Shown here: in pieces, positions 23,932 through 30,777 of the stretch | How positions within the stretch are numbered: position 1 is the first letter of the stretch | Layout of the letters: the number at the start of each line of letters is the position of its first letter | Source: JAGLTA01 sp023142625 | GTDB taxonomy: Bacteria; Patescibacteriota; Patescibacteriia; JAACEG01 | Reading direction: 5' to 3' | NCBI GenBank assembly: GCA_030641665.1 | Contig: DAOWHA010000002.1 | Location: 1-43,594 of the forward strand | Length of the DNA: 43,594 bases | Program-made: the position numbers and the translations under genes | Notes under the pieces: model-generated | Seen by the model: only the letters and a program-made list of their open reading frames with translations | The model's database searches: none | What the model was told of the DNA's origin: nothing

Positions 23932-24054
23932 GTAATGATACGAGGGTGGATGTTTATTAACAATCAAAAAACTGATCTGTTTGTATTCACCCCATCCTCG
24001 TATCTTTATTTGCTCTTTCGGGAAATCGTTCTAAACGGTTTCCCTTATTTTTTT
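23932..24054 (+). ncRNA. Small structured RNA unit A
   Basis: About 123 nt from the predicted start to the end of the T run. GATACGAG pairs with CTCGTATC (closing stem, about 23937 and 23996), with an inner GGTG/CACC and a large loop. A single-stranded linker ATTTGCTCTTTC follows, then a terminator: GGGAAATCGTT pairs with AACGGTTTCCC, followed by TTATTTTTTT. The long-stem, wide-loop shape recalls 6S RNA, but I cannot show that it is one. Confidence 0.65.
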
Positions 24055-24085
24055 GCTTTAAAATATGTCAAAAATCGAATTTTGC

Positions 24086-24113
24086 TTGACATATTTTTTA
24101 TTTATGATAATAT
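24086..24113 (+). promoter_or_regulatory. Promoter of small-RNA unit B
   Basis: TTGACA (24086-24091), spacer TATTTTTTATTTATGA, TAATAT (24108-24113): an exact copy of the unit A promoter. An inverted ATGTCAA...TTGACAT pair (24065-24092) marks the junction with unit A. Confidence 0.85.
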
Positions 24114-24118
24114 TTAAG

Positions 24119-24240
24119 TATTCATTTCTTCTTCCTTTTTGTTAAGAAGGGGTAAATTTAAAAAGATAAAATCTTTTTACACTTTCTATTGCTCTTTATG
24201 CTAATGGAGATAGGCATCAGTTCTATCTCCTTTTCTTTTT
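24119..24240 (+). ncRNA. Small structured RNA unit B
   Basis: About 122 nt. GAAGGGGTAAA pairs with TTTACACTTTC (one mismatch, one G-T) and an inner hairpin AAAAAGAT-AAA-ATCTTTTT is perfect. The linker TATTGCTCTTT resembles the linker of unit A. Terminator: GGAGATAG/CTATCTCC (24206-24230) followed by TTTTCTTTTT. Confidence 0.65.
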
Positions 24241-24269
24241 GCCTAAAAATATGTCAAAATAAATCTTGC

Positions 24270-24297
24270 TTGACATATTTTTTATTTGTATTAGTGT
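24270..24297 (+). promoter_or_regulatory. Promoter of small-RNA unit C
   Basis: TTGACA (24270-24275), spacer TATTTTTTATTTGTAT, then TAGTGT; a TATTAA lies slightly further on. The -10 is weaker than in units A and B. An inverted ATGTCAA...TTGACAT pair again marks the junction. Confidence 0.65.
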
Positions 24298-24300
24298 ATT

Positions 24301-24415
24301 AATCATAAAGGGAGGGGTCAGAAAAATCAAAAAAATAGCTTTTTTTTAAAAATGGATTTTTACGCCCTCCCTAAAAAAACAAGTTACGAGAAGACAAAAG
24401 TCTTCTCTTTTTTTT
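24301..24415 (+). ncRNA. Small structured RNA unit C
   Basis: About 115 nt. AGGGAGGGG pairs with GCCCTCCCT (one mismatch), closing an A/T-rich loop. Linker AAAAAAACAAGTTAC follows, then terminator GAGAAGAC-AAAA-GTCTTCTC and eight T. It has the same plan as units A and B (stem, linker, terminator) but different sequence. Confidence 0.6.
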
Positions 24416-24429
24416 GATTATAAAATAGT

Positions 24430-24567
24430 TGTCTTTGCGAGGAGGCGAGCGAATGAAATGAGCGAGATGCGACGAAGCAATCTCATTAATTAAGCACGGT
24501 ACCTGAACAACGAGATTGCTTCGTCGCACTTCTCTCGCTACGCTCGTTCGCCTCCTCGCAAAGACAG
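24430..24567. repeat. Large palindromic repeat, copy R5
   Basis: TGTCTTTGCGAGGAGGCGAG at the left and GCCTCCTCGCAAAGACAG at the right. The last 30 bp encode the C terminus and stop codon of trpF. Confidence 0.9.
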
Positions 24568-25200
24568 AATAAACTTTTTCATTTTTGCTTTACTTTTTTT
24601 ACCCGGATATTTTTCAATTCCGCTTGCGGCATCTATTATAGCAGGATTTAATTTTTTAACATACTCTTGAACATTTTCAGGATTTAATCCGCCAGCTAAA
24701 ATCAGCTGGTATTTTTTTTTCTGTAAAATTTTAAACAGTTCAAAATCCTGAAAATTATACTGTTTGCGTTTTGCGCTAATTTTATCCTCAGCGCTGGATG
24801 CGTCTATTAAAAATTTATCAATCTTGCCTCTGAATTTTTCAATTTCACTTAATGATTTTTTTAAATCGCCTGTTAGCTTAAACGCTTTCCAAACTTCAAT
24901 CTGTTTTTTATATTTATCGCAAAATTCAGGTGTTTCATCTCCGTGAAACTGTAAAATGCCGACTAATCCGCTTGTTAATAGCATATCTATTTTTTTCTCT
25001 GGCATATTCACGACAACTGCAACTATTTTAAAACGCTTTTTTTCTTCTTTAATATTCTGAACTATATTTATAAATTTTTCAATAGAAACGCTTCGCGGGC
25101 TTTTTGGAAAATCGACCACAAAACCGAGATAATCAATGTTTAAACTAATGGCATCTCGCGCGTCTTCTAAATTTGTTATTCCGCAAAATTTAATTTTCAT
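24538..25200 (-). CDS. trpF: Phosphoribosylanthranilate isomerase
   Basis: This 220-residue TIM barrel performs an Amadori rearrangement in tryptophan synthesis. Motifs are MKIKFCGITNLEDARDA (catalytic Cys), ILQFHGDETPEFC, KFLIDASSAE (catalytic Asp), LAGGLNPENVQEY and DAASGIEKYPGKKSKAKM. The last residues, LSLRGGERA, and the TAG stop are encoded by repeat R5, so the original C terminus was replaced or extended. The gene starts 1 bp after the stop of the O-antigen-ligase-like gene, so it appears to be the last gene of a surface-polysaccharide operon, away from trpB and trpA, which lie 0.6 kb further on. Confidence 0.92.
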   Translation of the reverse strand: MKIKFCGITNLEDARDAISLNIDYLGFVVDFPKSPRSVSIEKFINIVQNIKEEKKRFKIVAVVVNMPEKKIDMLLTSGLVGILQFHGDETPEFCDKYKKQIEVWKAFKLTGDLKKSLSEIEKFRGKIDKFLIDASSAEDKISAKRKQYNFQDFELFKILQKKKYQLILAGGLNPENVQEYVKKLNPAIIDAASGIEKYPGKKSKAKMKKFILSLRGGERA

Positions 25201-25201
25201 A

Positions 25202-26614
25202 TTATTTAATAGGTCTATTATATTTTATCATAATTCCAAAAATCAGCCAAAAAAATAAAATTCCAAAATGCATGCTCCACAGCCAATGATCAAAAAACGC
25301 TATTATTAATAATGACAGGAAGGTAAAAAAAATAAAATTCAAATTTTTAAAATTTAAAAGTCTAATCGCTGAAATTAAAGCCGCGCAAAACAACAAAAAA
25401 CCGATTATGCCCAATTCCGCTAAAATAAGCAGATAAACATTATGAACCGGCTGAAAATGCCATGCCGGATATTTTTTATCTATTTTATGATAATTCGCCA
25501 AAGTGTAGTTTCCAACCCCAGTTCCAAGTATTAAATTATCTTTGATTAAATTTTTCGCCTGTTCCGTATAATCCGCCCGCTCTTCCATTGATTTTATTTC
25601 CAGTCGGTCGCTGATTTTAACACGCGCTAAAAACGGCTCTTGAAAAACCGTAAAAAATATTCCTGTTATTCCTGCTGAAATAATAAATATTTTGATTAAA
25701 TTTAAAATTTCATATTTTCGCTTTCTGATTATTTCCAATAAAAAAATAGCCGCCAAACTTATTGTTAGCGCAAGCCAAGCGCTTCGCGAAAAAGAAACTA
25801 ACAGGGCTGAAAATTGCAAACAATACGCCAATAATAATGAAAGGCGGATTAAAAGCGTTTTATAATTTTGCTGAATCCTGTTTTGAATTTTCAAATACAA
25901 GCCTGTTGTAAAAATCAGACAGATTATTAAATATCCTCCTAAAATATTCGGGTGCTGAAAAGACCCATAAGCGCGAAGCCATCGCCGCAGCGGTGTTTGA
26001 ACTACGGAAACGCCTAATTCCTGCGCGTCATAAAAACTCATCCCGAGCCAGCTGCTGGCAAACGACACTTGCTGAAAAAATTGCCACAAAGCCAAACCGC
26101 TCTGCATAACAGCTGCGGCAATAAACGCGATAAACAGCTTTTGCCAGTTGAAGCGAATGTTAAGCAATAAAAAAAACAGTGCGATCGCTTCAGCGATTTT
26201 AACGGCTGAATACAGGGTTAAAATCCCATCCGCTGACCAAAAAATTGACAAAAAAGAAAAAACAATTAGTGATAAAATTAAAATAAATAATTTTATACGC
26301 GATAAAACAGCTTTATTGCGATAACAATGGGATTGCTTCGTCGCATCTCTCTCACTGCGTTCGTTCGCGCTCCTCGCAAAGACAGTTTTTAATATTTTTT
26401 TGTAATTCTCTTTAATCCTCAGCCGTCTATTTACGGCAATAAACAAAACAAAAAGAGTAATCAACAAAATGTCAATCGCATAAAAACAGATTGTCCCGTA
26501 CTCCCATTTTGCCCCGTTTATAAAAACTTCCCGCAATTTATAACTTGTCTGCCAAGGAAGCAAAAAAACGAAAAAATACAATCCGTATTCTAATAATTTT
26601 TGAAGTCTAAACAT
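25202..26614 (-). CDS. O-antigen ligase/polymerase-like membrane protein, with a repeat-encoded insert
   Basis: This 470-residue protein has about ten or more hydrophobic helices (for example GLYFFVFLLPWQ, TLFVLFIAVN, IAEAIALFFLLLN, LIALAFF-like C-terminal segments). A large loop holds the Wzy_C/WaaL-type motif RSAWLALTISLAA and the later GNYTLANYHKI...HFQPVHNVYLLILAELG with its conserved His. Such proteins join or polymerise glycan on lipid carriers at the outer face. Residues 77-98, KTVFARSANERSERDATKQS plus HC, are encoded by palindromic repeat R6 read in frame, in a loop between membrane helices. It overlaps the upstream nucleotidyltransferase-like gene by 8 bp and is followed by trpF after 1 bp. 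Confidence 0.75.
   Translation of the reverse strand: MFRLQKLLEYGLYFFVFLLPWQTSYKLREVFINGAKWEYGTICFYAIDILLITLFVLFIAVNRRLRIKENYKKILKTVFARSANERSERDATKQSHCYRNKAVLSRIKLFILILSLIVFSFLSIFWSADGILTLYSAVKIAEAIALFFLLLNIRFNWQKLFIAFIAAAVMQSGLALWQFFQQVSFASSWLGMSFYDAQELGVSVVQTPLRRWLRAYGSFQHPNILGGYLIICLIFTTGLYLKIQNRIQQNYKTLLIRLSLLLAYCLQFSALLVSFSRSAWLALTISLAAIFLLEIIRKRKYEILNLIKIFIISAGITGIFFTVFQEPFLARVKISDRLEIKSMEERADYTEQAKNLIKDNLILGTGVGNYTLANYHKIDKKYPAWHFQPVHNVYLLILAELGIIGFLLFCAALISAIRLLNFKNLNFIFFTFLSLLIIAFFDHWLWSMHFGILFFWLIFGIMIKYNRPIK
26326..26385. repeat. Half copy of the large palindromic repeat (R6), inside a coding region
   Basis: It carries GGGATTGCTTCGTCGCATCT through GCTCCTCGCAAAGACAG, the right half of the family. 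The other half is absent. It lies in frame in the O-antigen-ligase-like gene. Confidence 0.85.
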
Positions 26615-27518
26615 ATTTTTTAAAAAATTTATCCCTGTAATGCTCTCTTCTGTCGTTGCTGTGGAATTTTAGCATTTTATCATTGATGATTACCCGCGTA
26701 TCTCTGTTTGCCATTGCGCGCAATTTTGGAGATAAAATTTTTAACTGAATTTTTTTTGCCAATCTTTCTAAAAAATCAAAATTATACAAAAAAGACAGCG
26801 ACGACATAAAAGTAATTCTCTGCTTTTTATCTAAGATTATCGGCTGAAAATTCGGCAAATGTTTTTTTATCCAACTGTTCGCGGATCTGAATTTTTCATA
26901 AATTTTATCTTTATTATAAATCGGAAAAATTGTTGCGAGCCAATAATAAAAATAGATGTCGTTTTTATCTAACGCGATATTTTTCAAATCTAAATTATCC
27001 TCGCTGATAAAAAAAGTCAGGCAAATTTTATCTTTTATATTTTTCTCTGTCGGACGCAATCCGAACAGCTGGCAAATTCCAGCGCAAATCATTCTTGTGA
27101 GCCAAATCCGATTTTTTTTTGTAATAATAAACAGGTCAATATCGCTATTTTTTCTCGCGTTATTGCTCGGCATAAAATTCACAACAGCCGCCATTTTAAT
27201 AAAAGAAAAAATAGTAAATATCCTGATTGCGAATTTCGCTTTTCTAAATTTTTTAATGCTTTGCGAATTTCGCTTTTCGCGGATTTTAATAATCTCCTTG
27301 CGTCCGCGCAAAAAATAAAAGTTATTTTTCTTTTCTATTTTATCGCTTAAAATTCCGCTTGCTAAAATTTTTTTAATATTTTCTAAACCGCAATCATCGC
27401 TGTTAAATCCGTCTTGAAAATAACAAAATCGCCAAATCTCATTTTCCGTAAGCGGATAATCAAACAGATCAAAAAAAACAACAGACGAAATTATCGCTTT
27501 TTGTAAAACTATTGACAT
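26607..27518 (-). CDS. Nucleotidyltransferase-fold protein of unknown role
   Basis: This 303-residue protein opens MSIVLQKAIISSVVFFDLFD with a winged-helix-like N terminus. The centre has AAVVNFMPSNNARKNSDIDL followed by FIITKKNRIW, a variant of the polymerase-beta-type nucleotidyltransferase motif (G-S-x9-D-x-D) in which the usual GS is replaced by SN. The acidic pair DID is kept. The C-terminal part is hydrophobic-helical and basic. The substrate is unknown. It is the first gene of the operon continuing into the O-antigen-ligase-like gene (8-bp overlap) and trpF. Its ATG overlaps the reversed -35 box of small-RNA unit D. Confidence 0.6.
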   Translation of the reverse strand: MSIVLQKAIISSVVFFDLFDYPLTENEIWRFCYFQDGFNSDDCGLENIKKILASGILSDKIEKKNNFYFLRGRKEIIKIREKRNSQSIKKFRKAKFAIRIFTIFSFIKMAAVVNFMPSNNARKNSDIDLFIITKKNRIWLTRMICAGICQLFGLRPTEKNIKDKICLTFFISEDNLDLKNIALDKNDIYFYYWLATIFPIYNKDKIYEKFRSANSWIKKHLPNFQPIILDKKQRITFMSSLSFLYNFDFLERLAKKIQLKILSPKLRAMANRDTRVIINDKMLKFHSNDRREHYRDKFFKKYV

Positions 27519-27539
27519 ATTTTTTATTTATAGTTTAAT
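27512..27539 (+). promoter_or_regulatory. Promoter of small-RNA unit D
   Basis: TTGACA (27512-27517), spacer TATTTTTTATTTATAG, TTTAAT (27534-27539). The spacer matches the array promoters at 14 of 16 bases. As at trpB, the -35 box overlaps the start codon of a divergent gene. Confidence 0.8.
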
Positions 27540-27545
27540 AATCAT

Positions 27546-27680
27546 ATACCTCCCAAGCAACGGAGGTTCAGGTATTAACCTCTCCTATGCGCGAGGAGAG
27601 AACCCCCATATCTACACAGCAATTAGTAGCCAAAAAACGGGCGAAAAGGCGAAAGATGTAGATATTGGGGGATTTTTTTT
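27546..27680 (+). ncRNA. Small structured RNA unit D
   Basis: About 135 nt with three stems: ACCTCC/GGAGGT, CTCTCC/GGAGAG, and a long closing stem where CCCCCATATCTAC pairs with GTAGATATTGGGGG (one bulge), followed directly by eight T. The closing stem encloses about 40 nt. C-rich CCTCC runs could meet SD-like GGAGG sequences if they become unpaired. Confidence 0.65.
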
Positions 27681-27690
27681 GAAAAATAAA

Positions 27691-27834
27691 CTGTCTTTGC
27701 GAGGAGCTGAATAAGCGTAGCGAGTGAGGCGCGACGAAGCAATCTCGTTAATAGACAAACAAAATTATAATTATAGATTTGTTCGCTTAGTAATGGGATT
27801 GCTTCGCTCCGTTGCACTCCGCTCGCAAAGACAG
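27691..27834. repeat. Large palindromic repeat, copy R7, with a solo end
   Basis: Starts CTGTCTTTGCGAGGAGCTG and ends CCGCTCGCAAAGACAG. A further right-end fragment, CCTCGCAAAGACAG, follows at 27847-27860. R7 and R8 share the GAATAAGCG/GAACGAGCGTAG type arm and form a subgroup. Confidence 0.85.
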
Positions 27835-27893
27835 AATATTATAATTCCTCGCAAAGACAGAAATAAAAAAACTCCGCTAATAAAAAAATTGAT

Positions 27894-28937
27894 TTATTCC
27901 GCCTTCGGTCTGTCTATTTCCAGCGCTTCTACTTTCGGCTCGCCGCCTGCTATTTTCACAACATCCTTGTCAACCTTTTTAAATTCTTTATACGCGCTGT
28001 TATAATGGCTCACAGTCACGCCCAAACTGTTCCCCATCTTTTTCATATAATCCTCGTAGCTTTTAAGATGCCTTCCTAAAAATTCAACTCTTTTCCTAAT
28101 CTCTTTCGCGCCCTCTTCTATCTGAAGCGCGTTCAGCCCTTGCAAGACCATCTGCAGATAAGCGTAAAAAGAGGTTGGGGAGGTAATCACAACATGCTTG
28201 TCGCGAAAAGCGTATTCAATCAAATCGCGCGTGTTCACTTTAACCGCGCCGACTTGATTGACTAACAGATCATAATAAATTCCTTCGGCTGGAATAAACA
28301 TAAAGGCGAAATCCATTGTATTTTTATGCGGCTTGATATATTTGGCTGTTTCGTCAATCCTCTTTTTTAGATCCAGCTTAAACTCTTTTTCAAGTTTTTC
28401 CCGCTGTGTTTTGTCTTTTTCAGCCACGATGCGGTTGTAATTTTCTAAAGAAAATTTTGAATCTATCGGGATTATTTTATCCTTTACGAATACCGCGGCA
28501 TCGACAATATCGCCGTCGCCAAAATCATATTGCATTTTATAAGTCGCTGGCGGCAGAACATTTTTTAAAATCAGTTCCAATTGATACTCGCCAAAAATCC
28601 CGCGCTGCTTTGGATTTTTCAAAATATCCTCTAAATTCCTCAATGGCGCTTTTAAATCTAAAACCTGCTTTGAGGTGTCGTCAAGTTTTGTCAGTTTTTC
28701 AGTAATATCTGTAATGATTTTAGCGCTCTGATTAAACTGCCCTTGCATCATTTTTGTTGATTCGTTAAGGCGGCTGTCTAAAACTTTGCTAATTTCGTTT
28801 ATCTGATTTTGTAAAAGCGTCAAGCTTTGGTCGTCTTTTTTGCTTTCATTCAACTCTTTAAATTTTTTATTAAAAAAATAAAAAACAGCGGCAAAACCGA
28901 CGACTAAAACTAAAATTAAAACTATTTGATTATCCAT
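27894..28937 (-). CDS. rmuC: DNA recombination protein RmuC
   Basis: This 347-residue protein has one N-terminal membrane segment (IVLILVLVVGFAAVFYFF, residues 5-22), then a coiled coil to about residue 95, then the RmuC domain. Domain motifs are RGIFGEYQLELILKNVLPP, DIVDAAVFVKD with IIPIDSKFSLENY, and FAFMFIPAEGIYYDLL. The domain has a restriction-endonuclease-like fold with Asp and Lys in PIDSKFSLE. In E. coli RmuC limits rearrangements at inverted repeats, which is interesting in a region full of them, though that is only an association. Length is close to normal. A divergent promoter region lies upstream. Confidence 0.92.
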   Translation of the reverse strand: MDNQIVLILVLVVGFAAVFYFFNKKFKELNESKKDDQSLTLLQNQINEISKVLDSRLNESTKMMQGQFNQSAKIITDITEKLTKLDDTSKQVLDLKAPLRNLEDILKNPKQRGIFGEYQLELILKNVLPPATYKMQYDFGDGDIVDAAVFVKDKIIPIDSKFSLENYNRIVAEKDKTQREKLEKEFKLDLKKRIDETAKYIKPHKNTMDFAFMFIPAEGIYYDLLVNQVGAVKVNTRDLIEYAFRDKHVVITSPTSFYAYLQMVLQGLNALQIEEGAKEIRKRVEFLGRHLKSYEDYMKKMGNSLGVTVSHYNSAYKEFKKVDKDVVKIAGGEPKVEALEIDRPKAE

Positions 28938-29097
28938 ATTTTAAAATTTAAAAACTAAAAATGAAAAAATAAAAACAACATTTAAAAATTAAAATGTATT
29001 ATTTTTAATTTTATAAGAAAACCATGAATAAAGCAAATTTTCCTTTACAAAAACGATATAATATGCTTAAATTACTATAAAAAAATGAAAACAAAAA

Positions 29098-29285
29098 AAG
29101 GGGGGTGGGAATGAAAAAAAATGAAAAAAAAAGATAGAAGATCAAAAAGAAAAAGAAGATCAAAAAAAAGAAAATCAACTGCTGATAGAATTTTATCAGT
29201 TACAATTTTTTCATTTTTATTAAAAAAAGGGGGGTAATATGATCACGATATAAAAACCCGACGGATAAATAACGCTTCCGTCGGG
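29098..29285 (+). other. Short transcript candidate with two G-run start sites
   Basis: AAAAAAAGGGGGGT occurs twice (about 29092 and 29222), each a few bases before an ATG. The stretch ends in a clear terminator (29254-29296), and TATAAT occurs at about 29055, but no convincing -35 is seen. Hairpin CTGATA/TATCAG lies between. It may encode tiny peptides or be a small RNA. Confidence 0.35.
29121..29237 (+). CDS. Possible 38-residue basic peptide
   Basis: ATG 29121 opens MKKKDRRSKRKRRSKKRKST, then a hydrophobic stretch LSVTIFSFLL and KKGG before TAA at 29235. A G-rich SD-like run ends about 10 bp upstream, but an earlier ATG at 29111 in another frame is better placed and yields only eight codons. 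The half-basic, half-hydrophobic composition could suit a membrane-active or nucleic-acid-binding peptide. Low confidence. Confidence 0.3.
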   Translation: MKKKDRRSKRKRRSKKRKSTADRILSVTIFSFLLKKGG

Positions 29286-29296
29286 TTTATCTTTTA
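29254..29296. terminator. Bidirectional terminator beside rsmI
   Basis: AAACCCGACGG pairs perfectly with CCGTCGGGTTT around 13 nt. T-rich sequence follows on the plus strand and TTTTTATA on the minus. The rsmI stop codon lies within the right arm. Confidence 0.8.
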
Positions 29297-30012
29297 ATTT
29301 TTGCTAATATAATGACAAACTCGCCTTTTTGGGCTTTATTGCTCTCTTTTATCTCTTTTAATATATCATTTACATCGCCGCGATAGATAATTTCGTGCAT
29401 TTTTGTAATTTCACGGCAGACTATTATTTTAAGATTAAAATCTTTGTCGTCTTGTTTTTTCCGTTCAATCAATAAATTCAGTTCCTCTAAAAATTTAATA
29501 ATTCTATGCTTGGATTCATAAACAACTGCTGTAATCTCGCTGCTTATAATTTTTACTAAAAATTTCTGCCTCCCTTTTTTGTGCGGCGGAAAACCCAAAA
29601 AAACAAACTTGTCGGCGTGAACGCCAGCGATAGATAGTGCTGCAATAATCGCTGACGGTCCTGGAATCGGCTCTATTTTTATCTCTCTGCCAAATCTGTT
29701 TACTGCGGCTTCAACTAATTTTCCGCCAGGATCTGATATTACTGGCGTGCCAGCGTCTGAAACTAACGCTAAATTCCTACCTTGCGACAGAAGGTCCAAA
29801 ATATAATTTATTTTTTTCAGATCAGAATGCTGATGGCAAGAAATAGTTGAAGTCTTGATTTCATAACGAGACAACAGTTTGCCAGTAACACGAGTATCTT
29901 CACACAAAACAAAATCAGCCCTTTTTAAAATTTTAAGGGCTCTTAAAGTTATGTCTTCTAAATTTCCTATTGGCGTCGCGACAACATATAAAATTCCGAT
30001 TTTGCCGTCCAT
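29287..30012 (-). CDS. rsmI: 16S rRNA (cytidine-1402-2'-O)-methyltransferase
   Basis: This 241-residue SAM-dependent methyltransferase of the tetrapyrrole-methylase fold modifies C1402 at the ribosomal P site. Motifs are LYVVATPIGNLEDITLRAL, VLCEDTRVTGKLLSRY, LALVSDAGTPVISDPGGKLV, PIPGPSAIIAALSIAG and FLGFPPHKKGRQKFL. The length is slightly short but complete. It follows rpmA by 5 bp on the same strand and would share its promoter at 30350-30377. The two form a translation-related pair ending at the bidirectional terminator. Confidence 0.95.
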   Translation of the reverse strand: MDGKIGILYVVATPIGNLEDITLRALKILKRADFVLCEDTRVTGKLLSRYEIKTSTISCHQHSDLKKINYILDLLSQGRNLALVSDAGTPVISDPGGKLVEAAVNRFGREIKIEPIPGPSAIIAALSIAGVHADKFVFLGFPPHKKGRQKFLVKIISSEITAVVYESKHRIIKFLEELNLLIERKKQDDKDFNLKIIVCREITKMHEIIYRGDVNDILKEIKESNKAQKGEFVIILAKIKR

Positions 30013-30017
30013 CTATT

Positions 30018-30308
30018 TTAATTTTTAACGCTATCTTTAATAACGCTCACGATTTTTGTCTTTTTAAAGCTTCCGTCGTATTTTTTAAGCGTTTTTGTGA
30101 AAAATTTTACTTTCCCTTCAATAACGGAAAAAATCGTATGGTCTTTGCCAAGCATAACATTTTCTCCAAGATGAAATTTTGTTCCGCGCTGGCGTATAAT
30201 AATAGATCCTGATTTCGCAAACTGCCCGTCATGCAACTTAACGCCTAATCGCTGCGATGCTGAATCGCGAAGATTACTCGCGGTTCCGCCCGCTTTTCTA
30301 TGAGCCAT
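30018..30308 (-). CDS. rpmA: 50S ribosomal protein L27
   Basis: This 96-residue protein begins MAHRKAGGTASNLRDSASQR, a form with no N-terminal extension needing cleavage. The core GVKLHDGQFAKSGSIIIRQR and GTKFHLGENVMLGKDHTIFS is typical, and the tail is basic. L27 reaches the peptidyl-transferase centre with its N terminus. No rplU (L21) gene is adjacent, although the two usually pair. It is the first gene of rpmA-rsmI. Confidence 0.95.
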   Translation of the reverse strand: MAHRKAGGTASNLRDSASQRLGVKLHDGQFAKSGSIIIRQRGTKFHLGENVMLGKDHTIFSVIEGKVKFFTKTLKKYDGSFKKTKIVSVIKDSVKN

Positions 30309-30349
30309 ATATTTTTATATTAAAATTAATTTGATGCTTAATTATTATA

Positions 30350-30377
30350 AACATAACAAATATTCCAATTTTGTCAA
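30350..30377 (-). promoter_or_regulatory. Promoter of rpmA-rsmI
   Basis: Minus strand: TTGACA (30377-30372), 16-bp spacer, TATGTT (30355-30350), about 40 bp before the rpmA start. Confidence 0.7.
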
Positions 30378-30410
30378 CTCACCCATCAAATCCGATGAGT
30401 ATTTTATTAG

Positions 30411-30482
30411 TAGCCCTAAGGGGAATTGAACCCCTGTTTCCAGGATGAAAACCTGATGTCCTAACCACTAGACGATAGGGCC
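30411..30482 (-). tRNA. tRNA-Glu (anticodon TTC)
   Basis: Acceptor arms GGCCCTA and TAGGGCT pair (one G-T). The anticodon stem-loop CAGG-TTTTCAT-CCTG gives TTC. The T arm is AGGGGTTCAATTCCCCT and the discriminator A. CCA is not encoded. Confidence 0.95.
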
Positions 30483-30603
30483 AAAATATTTTCCAGTCTT
30501 TTTAGCAAATTTTCTTTTTTGCATGAATTACGCTTTAATTCATATTCTCTTTAAATAAGATTACTTTATGGCATAAATCACTATTTGTCAATATTAAACC
30601 TAT

Positions 30604-30764
30604 TAGACTTGTTGCGTAATAACTTTTTACTGCGATTTACATATTTTGGTCAAATTTTCCAAAAATTTTAACGCCTATATGTCTATATAAACTTATAAAA
30701 TTTTTGAAAAATTTGCCACAAAATCTAAAAATCTCGCTACAAAATTTATTACGCAACAAGTCTA
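30604..30764. mobile_element. MITE-like element M1
   Basis: TAGACTTGTTGCGTAATAA (30604-30622) and its exact complement (30746-30764) are 19-bp inverted ends. The 161-bp interior is AT-rich and has no ORF. The left inner part (ACTGCGATTTACATATTTTG) is shared with element M2. No transposase in the window matches these ends. Confidence 0.75.
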
Positions 30765-30777
30765 TTAAAAATAATAA

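Noticed and set aside
23899..24117. A 72-codon plus-strand open frame
   Set aside because: It starts in a -35 box, runs through a strong terminator and the next promoter, and has no SD; chance frame over small-RNA unit A.
13457..27860. Possible CRISPR array from repeated palindromes
   Set aside because: Copies are far apart, differ in length, carry no unique spacers of uniform size, and no cas genes are present.
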